The notes under the pieces are model-generated. The model was not told where the DNA came from. It made no database searches and saw nothing but the letters and a program-made list of their open reading frames with translations. From Symbiodinium natans (lineage: Eukaryota; Sar; Dinophyceae; Suessiales; Symbiodiniaceae): DNA of 64,000 nucleotides. Where the stretch lies: positions 1-64,000 of the forward strand of contig CAJNDS010002535.1 in NCBI GenBank assembly GCA_905221605.1. The letters run 5' to 3'. Of the stretch, positions 59,010 through 64,000 are shown in pieces; position 1 is the stretch's first letter, and the number at the start of each line of letters is the position of its first letter. The position numbers and the translations under genes were made by a program.

Positions 59010-59093
59010 GACTCCAAGGAGCCGCCGGGCAGCCTCTTCGAAAGTGCCGGCGTGCCAACCATCTTGGAGAAGTCTGGCCAGCAACCTTCAACA
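59010..59093 (-). CDS. Exon, possible repeat-gene member
   Basis: Acceptor TTGAAG, frame LLARLLQDGWHAGTFEEAAR then RLLGV. Helical, with the unit spacing partly kept. Confidence 0.4.
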
Positions 59094-59099
59094 GCTTTG

Positions 59100-60300
59100 G
59101 GGTGGGTTTCGGGTTTCTGGTTTCGGGTTTAGGGTAAGGGTTGAGGGTTTAGGTTTAGGGTTTAGGGTTTTGGGCTCCTAAACTTCCTTAAATGGCCTTC
59201 ATTATGGGGACCTACCAGTGGGGGGTAGTATAGAGGGGGCAGTAGGGGGACCCCTAAACCCTTCGACGGAAGGTTCAGGGTTTCGGTGCTGTGGAAGGCA
59301 GCGCCACTCGTAGCCCTAAAGCCTAAACCACTTGTGTGCCTGGGGGACACGCACAAAGATCCATCTACCTACCGCTCCCCCCAACTCCCTCAACCCAGAG
59401 CGGTTGGCCCTACAAACCCTCTCAAGCATATCCTAAGTATGATCCTCTTCAACTCTAAACCCTAAACCCTTTTACCCTTTACCCTAAACCCTAAACCCTA
59501 AACCCTCAACCCTAAACCCTAAGCCCTCAACCCAAGGAAGGGACAACCTGCCATACCATGTATCCCAAGACCCGGCCGTTCGAGTCGGCCGGGTGCTTCT
59601 CTAGTGGGTTTAGGGTTTCGGGTCTTCAGTTTGGGGTTTAGAGCTTAGGGGGTTTAGAGCTTCGGGTTTAGCGTTTAAAGGATTTAGAAGCTTAGGGCGT
59701 AGAGCTTAGGGGGGGTCTAGAGCTTAGGGGTTAGCGTTTATAGGGTTTAGCATTTAGGGCTTAGAGTTTAGGGGAGTTCGGGGAGTCGCGCGTGCACGGC
59801 GACTCTCGTGCTTCCCTGAGGCAAGCCAGAGACTCTAAGATTGCAACTTGTTTGGCCGTTAGACCCTTTGAAACAATATTTAGATGTTTAGGGTCCCTGG
59901 TCCCTTATAAACCCAAAAAAGGAAAATTATTAAACATACAAGAAAGCCAACCTATTGTGTTGGGTTTTGGGGCCTTTTGATAAAACAAGTTGCCAAGCAG
60001 AAAGCAGAACTCAGAGACTTTTATACGGTGCAGGGATATATAAGGGTTTCTGCTGTATTAGTTGAAGATTCCTAACGGTTCTATGCTACCAACACAGATT
60101 CTCAAAAAAAACAACTAGGAGTACCACGTCCTGGTGCTAGGGGGGGGGGGGGGGTAAAGGGGGGGGGGGTAGGAGGGGTGGGGGGTAAGGGTCCTAGCTG
60201 GGGCTATAAGTGGGGTAACTTAGGTCAGAATTGGTTTTTTCACCCTTTCTAAGGAACTTCTAACCCTACGTTATAGTTACCCAATGAACCTTCAAGTAAA
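59100..60300. other. No firm gene
   Basis: TTTAGGG-like variants, a 9-bp GC-stem hairpin at 59572-59596, G runs at 60141-60175. The island at 59780-60000 is open but not coding-like. Confidence 0.4.
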
Positions 60301-60304
60301 CCCT

Positions 60305-60388
60305 AATACCCTTTCACAGTCACGAGATTCCCCAAGATCCCATTGGATTTCGACGTGAAGCAGCCCGACGAGGAAACTTACCCTTGGG
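60305..60388. CDS. Exon island beside a family 3 element, strand unresolved
   Basis: Plus frame TRFPKIPLDFDVKQPDEETY after TTTCACAG. The minus frame is also open. It ends at the family 3 element. Confidence 0.4.
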
Positions 60389-60484
60389 ATGTTCCCCCTT
60401 ATACTAACACTCCATGACAGGGATGTTAGTACCCCCGATTATGACCCCTATAAAGGACTGTTAGTATAAGGGGGAACATCCAAC
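60388..60484. mobile_element. Family 3 element, best-preserved copy
   Basis: GGGATGTTCCCCCTTATACT inverted against AGTATAAGGGGGAACATCC, with inner ACACTCCATGACAGGG / CCTATAAAGGACTGTT partly inverted. Confidence 0.8.
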
Positions 60485-61239
60485 CTTAACCCTTCTTTGC
60501 AACAAGATTCCGTGTACGAGAGGTTAGGGTTAAACACTGGACTCGAAACCCTACACTCTAAACACTCTACCCGAAACTGAAAACTCCAAACCCTAAACCC
60601 TAAACCCTAAACCCTTAACCCTTAACCCTAAATCCTGCCCAGTCACCTCTGTAAGATGGTTTCAATGCCATCCCTCTTCGCAGCACGGCCTGCCCCAGGG
60701 CAGCGTTCCCAGAAAAGCCCCAGTGCCCCTTCACCTTAAGGCTTCTTTTGGGAGGGCCCTTGTTTAGGGTTTAGGGTTTAGGATTTAGGGTTTAGGGTTT
60801 TATGAAATATGGTCTCTTTCCGAATTTTGGGCGTGTTTTGGGCATGGGGCGCAAGGCAAGGGGGCCCATGTACCTATATACACGAAAAACATCCTTGCGA
60901 TTTCGGGGCCCCCATGCAGGTACAGCAAGATCGGTTCCTTTACCTGCAAGCCAAGTGACCTGGTTGAGGAAAGTGTACGTAGGGTTTAGAGTGTGGGAGA
61001 CATGGTAGGCAAAAGCAAAACTACAACTGTTTCAAAGATCACGGCGCATCCCATAACGCGAGGAACCACCCAACACCACGAAACCTACTGATTCCTACAA
61101 GGCCAAGCAAGACTTGTCTGGTCAGTTCTTTAAGCTGTCGCAGCTTTAGGGCCCCCTAAACCCTAAACCCTAAACCCTTAACCCAAAACCCTAAACCCTA
61201 AGCCACCCGAAGACCTAAACCCTAAACCCATCCCTCCCG

Positions 61240-61305
61240 CCGGACCCTCCGTGCGCAGGTGCAGGTAACCACGCGAGCTGCTGGAACGGAGCTCTTGCCT
61301 CTCAC
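61240..61305 (-). CDS. Exon, unknown
   Basis: Frame RQELRSSSSRGYLHLRTEGP, acceptor GTGAGAG. CCCTAAA on the left, TTTAGGG on the right. Confidence 0.4.
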
Positions 61306-61630
61306 CATGACACATGGTTTAGGGTTTAGGGTTTAGGGTTGAGGCATTTCGGGATCAGTGGGGTTTATATTGGGTTTAGGGTTTTAATGGGTGTTAGGGT
61401 TCAGGGTCTTTGTACAAGATGAAGTCGGATTGTATATAGGGACCGAAACCCTATATCCATTTATCCCTATCACCCTGTAGGCCAAAACCCTAATCCCCAT
61501 GCAGGGACTGAACCCGTTAAACCCTTCTTTCTCTTAAACCCTAAACCCTAAACCCCAAACCCCAAACCCCAAACCCCAAACCCTAAACCCTAAACCCTAA
61601 ACCCAATGTAGGGGCCCATAAGACATCAGC

Positions 61631-61686
61631 CCAGCTGCAGCTTGGCTTCCAAGTGCTGGATCTGCTGGTCAAGCCTCGGAACTCAT
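61631..61686 (-). CDS. Terminal exon of a coiled-coil protein
   Basis: Frame PRLDQQIQHLEAKLQLG then TGA. The heptad pattern of Leu/Ile fits a coiled coil. Probably preceded by the 62.37-kb exon. Confidence 0.55.
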
Positions 61687-61979
61687 AGGCTTCACCTACC
61701 TCTAAACCCTAAACCCGAAACCCGAAACCCTAACCCTAAACCCTAAACCCTAAACCCTAAACGGGAACATCCCAAACACCTCTCTTCACGCGTGCAGGAA
61801 AAATTCCTTCTGAATCACTGGGCTTTGGAGTACTATACTTTAATACTTTTTTTTGGTTTTGGGTTCCCATTATAGCTACTTATACCTAAAAAGTATATAC
61901 TTTCGGGTTTAGGGTTTAGGGTTTAGGGCTTTGGGTTTTTAGGGTTTAGGGTTTGGGGTTTAGGGTTTAGGGTCTAAGA

Positions 61980-62033
61980 ATCCTTAAAGGGATCCCGATT
62001 AAGGACGGTGAGTATAGGGGGGGGGAGCATCCC
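61980..62033. mobile_element. Family 3 element, half copy
   Basis: CCTTAAAGGGATCCCGATTA, GGACGGTGAGTATAGGGGGG and GGAGCATCCCAA. The other half is replaced by TTTAGGG units. Confidence 0.5.
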
Positions 62034-62130
62034 AAAGAACCCCTTTTGTTTTACTTGGTGTTTATCTGGGTTTAGGGTTTAGGGTTTAGGGTTCAGGGTG
62101 TAGGGGACAAAGAGACTTGCTCTGCTTGAA

Positions 62131-62208
62131 CCAAGAGGGGGCAACATGCGTTGATTTCACTTTGCGACGGCACCAGGGCAATGGACTTCCAACGTCGACT
62201 CTCTGAGG
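62131..62208 (+). CDS. Plus-strand island beside a family 4 element
   Basis: Frame RGQHALISLCDGTRAMDFQR then RLSE, donor GAG/GTAACT. Weak; the strand is opposite to the neighbours. Confidence 0.3.
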
Positions 62209-62288
62209 TAACTATCTGGGCGCTTAAAAGGGTATATAAGGGGTCTCCCTTTTACGGGCCCATGCTATGGGACCATGCAACTACCCCA
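62209..62288. mobile_element. Family 4 element, copy
   Basis: It ends TTTTACGGGCCCATGCTATG GGACCATGCAACTACC, like the 15.29-kb copy. Confidence 0.6.
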
Positions 62289-62365
62289 AGATACTCTCTG
62301 AAAGCCCTAAACCCTATACACCCTAAACCCGAAACCCTAATCCCATAGCATCCTGCTAGGCCCAG

Positions 62366-62450
62366 AACTGCTTGGCGTTTTCTTTCTCATCCTTCGCGTA
62401 TTCTTCGTCGTGCTCCTGGAGCGCAAGTTGATCATTTTGAGTAGCAGCAG
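62366..62450 (-). CDS. Acidic coiled-coil exon
   Basis: Frame TQNDQLALQEHDEEYAKDEK then ENAKQFW, GC donor TGG/GCCTAG or stop TAG one codon later. Confidence 0.55.
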
Positions 62451-62564
62451 TTTAGGGTCTAGGGTTTATAGGGTTTATAGGGTTTAGGGCTTAGGGGCTT
62501 AGGGCTTAGAGTTGCCTGCCCTATAAACCCTCTTAAAAAAATACACATGCGCCAACAAGAGCCT

Positions 62565-62645
62565 CTTCAATCCAACCAGGGAAGCTACGAACCAGCGGGA
62601 GCATCTGAGGACGTCTCCTCGGCCCTCTAGCCTCAAAATAATTCA
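62565..62645 (-). CDS. Exon, unknown
   Basis: Frame RGPRRRPQMLPLVRSFPGWI then EEALVG. Confidence 0.35.
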
Positions 62646-62821
62646 TCTTCGAAACCAGGCAAGCTCAGTTTACTTAAACAGAGTATCTAGGTACCATAAG
62701 GTTTGTAGCCTGGAGTTTGCTCTTTGAATCCAGACTCTTGGCGTCCGCTGGCATGCCAGGATTCTACTTGCCAAGCCCACCCCCAAGGCAAGATCGGACT
62801 TGAGAGGGAAACGGGTGCATA

Positions 62822-62981
62822 CCTTAGGGTTTAGGGTTTAGGGTTTAGGGTTTAGGGTTTAGGGGTAGCCCAGTAGCCATCTCATAATCAGAGTCACCGT
62901 TTTTTGGGGGGTTGATTAAGGGAATGCCAGGTCCCAACAAAGAGGGTAAAGGGCACCACTGGGCTGCCAAGGTACAAACAG
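62822..62981. mobile_element. Family 1 element, copy, beside a TTTAGGG array
   Basis: GGGGTAGCCCAGTAGCCATC inverted against CACCACTGGGCTGCCAAG, with CGTTTTTTGGGGGGTTG / CAACAAAGAGGG arms. The left TIR tip is replaced by TTTAGGG units. Confidence 0.75.
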
Positions 62982-63119
62982 TTTAGGGTTTAGGGTTTAG
63001 GGTTTAGGGTTTAGGGTTTAGGGTTTAGGGCTACAAACAAACCCTGAACCCCTCAAGCCCTTGCAACCCTAAGCCCTAAACCCTCCTTCTCCCCTGAGGC
63101 CCTCCACCCCTGAACTTGG

Positions 63120-63230
63120 CTGCACTTAGGAGGGTAGCAAAAAAATAAACTTTTAGCTGCCGTATTCAGAAACCCAATAAACCCAAAAAAAGGTAAGGAT
63201 CTAAAGTTACGGTAAAGTACCACAAAGCCT
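63120..63230. mobile_element. Family 9 element, copy 2
   Basis: TTGGCTGCACTTAGGAGGGTAG to AAAGTTACGGTAAAGTACCACAAAG, matching 34405-34510. Confidence 0.6.
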
Positions 63231-63266
63231 AAAGCCTGAACTCTAAACCCCAAACCCCCCTGAGGC

Positions 63267-63365
63267 CCTCCACCCCTGATAGCGCCTCACGCAGCTTAGC
63301 GATGGCGACGGTAACGCTATGCAAAGAATCCGCGTGGTCACTGAGGCAGCGCATGGCCACCTTTG
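63267..63365 (-). CDS. Exon, helical
   Basis: Frame KVAMRCLSDHADSLHSVTVA then IAKLREALSGVE. Confidence 0.45.
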
Positions 63366-63504
63366 GGGTTTGGGTTTGGGTTTTGGGGTTTAGGGTTTAG
63401 GGTTTGGGGTTTAGGGTTTGGGGTTTAGGGTTTGGGGTTTAGGGTTTGGGGTTTTAGGGTTTGGGGTTTTAGGGGTTTAGGCTTCTACGGGCTTGGGCTT
63501 GTTG

Positions 63505-63565
63505 CAGCTTTTTTTTCCGCTCCCGCATGGTTGACCAGAGTCACGCAGCGTTGCTCGTTCTGGAA
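63505..63565 (-). CDS. Exon, unknown
   Basis: Frame FQNEQRCVTLVNHAGAEKKA. Confidence 0.35.
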
Positions 63566-63664
63566 GTTTTGGGGTCAGTTGAGGGTTTTGGGTTTTTTTG
63601 GCTAGGCTTAGGGTCTTTTGCCCCTCCTACCGACAGCTAACCCTAAACCCTAAACCGTAAACGG

Positions 63665-63742
63665 CTGGGAGAGCTACGGATGCAAGGCAGCATGCATCAG
63701 GGCTCGGGATATTGCATTCCCGCCCAAACCACGGACGCACCA
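63665..63742 (-). CDS. Exon, unknown
   Basis: Frame EWCVRGLGGNAISRALMHAA then LHP, donor ATCC/GTAGCT. Confidence 0.4.
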
Positions 63743-63825
63743 CTCATCCTAAACCCTAAACCCTAAATCCTAAACCCTAAACCCTAAAGCCTAAGCCTAA
63801 ACCCTAACCCTGAACCCTAAACCCC

Positions 63826-64000
63826 CAAATTCTTCTTCTTCTTCTTCTTCTTCTTCTTCTTCTTCTCCTCCCTGCTTGAGAGGGCCTTCACAGGGGAGAC
63901 CCCCGGCCGCGACGGCCAAGCGGTGCTCGTTCCGGGTCGCAGGGCTCCTTTTGAGCCTGGTTGGCCCTCAATTGGTTCACTGGGTGCCCAAACTGTGTGT
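63826..64000 (-). CDS. Lysine-rich exon, partial at window edge
   Basis: Frame TVWAPSEPIEGQPGSKGALR ... VSPVKALSSREE then a run of about eleven Lys encoded by the (TTC)n microsatellite at 63830-63866. Continues beyond the right end. Confidence 0.5.

Noticed and set aside
59572-59596. tRNA T-arm (CCGGCCG TTCGAGT CGGCCGG)
   Set aside because: Only the arm-like hairpin is present; no acceptor, D or anticodon arms can be folded around it.
1-64000. Chromosome end
   Set aside because: Repeats occur in both orientations throughout with genes between them; this is interstitial.

Overview
The window looks like nuclear DNA of a dinoflagellate alga, probably Symbiodiniaceae or a close relative. TTTAGGG/CCCTAAA telomere-type repeats lie in almost every intron-like gap. 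Coding sequence comes as GC-rich islands of about 50-150 bp, and introns use GT, GC and sometimes GA donors with AG acceptors. Dispersed short inverted-repeat elements behave as introns, and an RCC1-repeat protein and a nodulin-like transporter are present. No rRNA, tRNA, CRISPR or bacterial operon was seen. The lineage call is inference. The exons are read from sequence alone, without alignment or RNA.

Region 1 (about 1.2-33.7 kb, minus strand). Exons with the motifs of a Dicer/RIG-I-type DExD/H helicase occur in the correct order from 33.7 down to 16.5 kb: Q-like segment, Walker A, Ia, Ib, DECH, GLTAS, IV, V and VI. Several junctions splice in frame at GT-AG or GC-AG sites. Further exons continue to 1.2 kb: a possible Dicer-dimer region (15.1-15.5), a weak RNase III-like stretch (12.2-12.9), a ParB-like fold (9.8-11.1), a weak PAZ-like pair (7.3-7.7) and a terminal double-stranded RNA binding domain (1.2-1.6). 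Whether this is one gene of about 32 kb or several is unproven. An uninterrupted UBL-plus-RCC1-repeat gene (20.5-22.0 kb) sits inside it on the same strand.

Region 2 (34-40 kb). This holds a TPR exon, a plus-strand coding block with a frame change, and a four-exon nodulin-like/MFS transporter (37.06-39.33 kb, minus) whose junctions can be reconstructed to the base.

Region 3 (40-49 kb). This holds an AT-rich island, duplicated and partly decayed exons, a tandem-repeat tract and mostly minus-strand exon islands of unknown function, plus one good plus-strand terminal exon at 45.3-45.5 kb.

Region 4 (49.5-59.1 kb, minus). At least fourteen exon islands encode tandem copies of a decapeptide of the form LKxAGFSAxE, each island enclosed by telomere-type repeats.

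Region 5 (59-64 kb). This holds a coiled-coil C-terminus, other small minus-strand exons and a lysine-rich exon running off the right end.

The most notable signal is the intron architecture. At least nine families of short inverted-repeat elements recur across the window. In the best cases the target-site duplication supplies the 5' splice site and the terminal inverted repeat supplies the AG, so removal restores conserved protein sequence. In addition, many introns begin with TTTAGGG and end with CCCTAAA in the transcript sense, which would let the intron ends pair.
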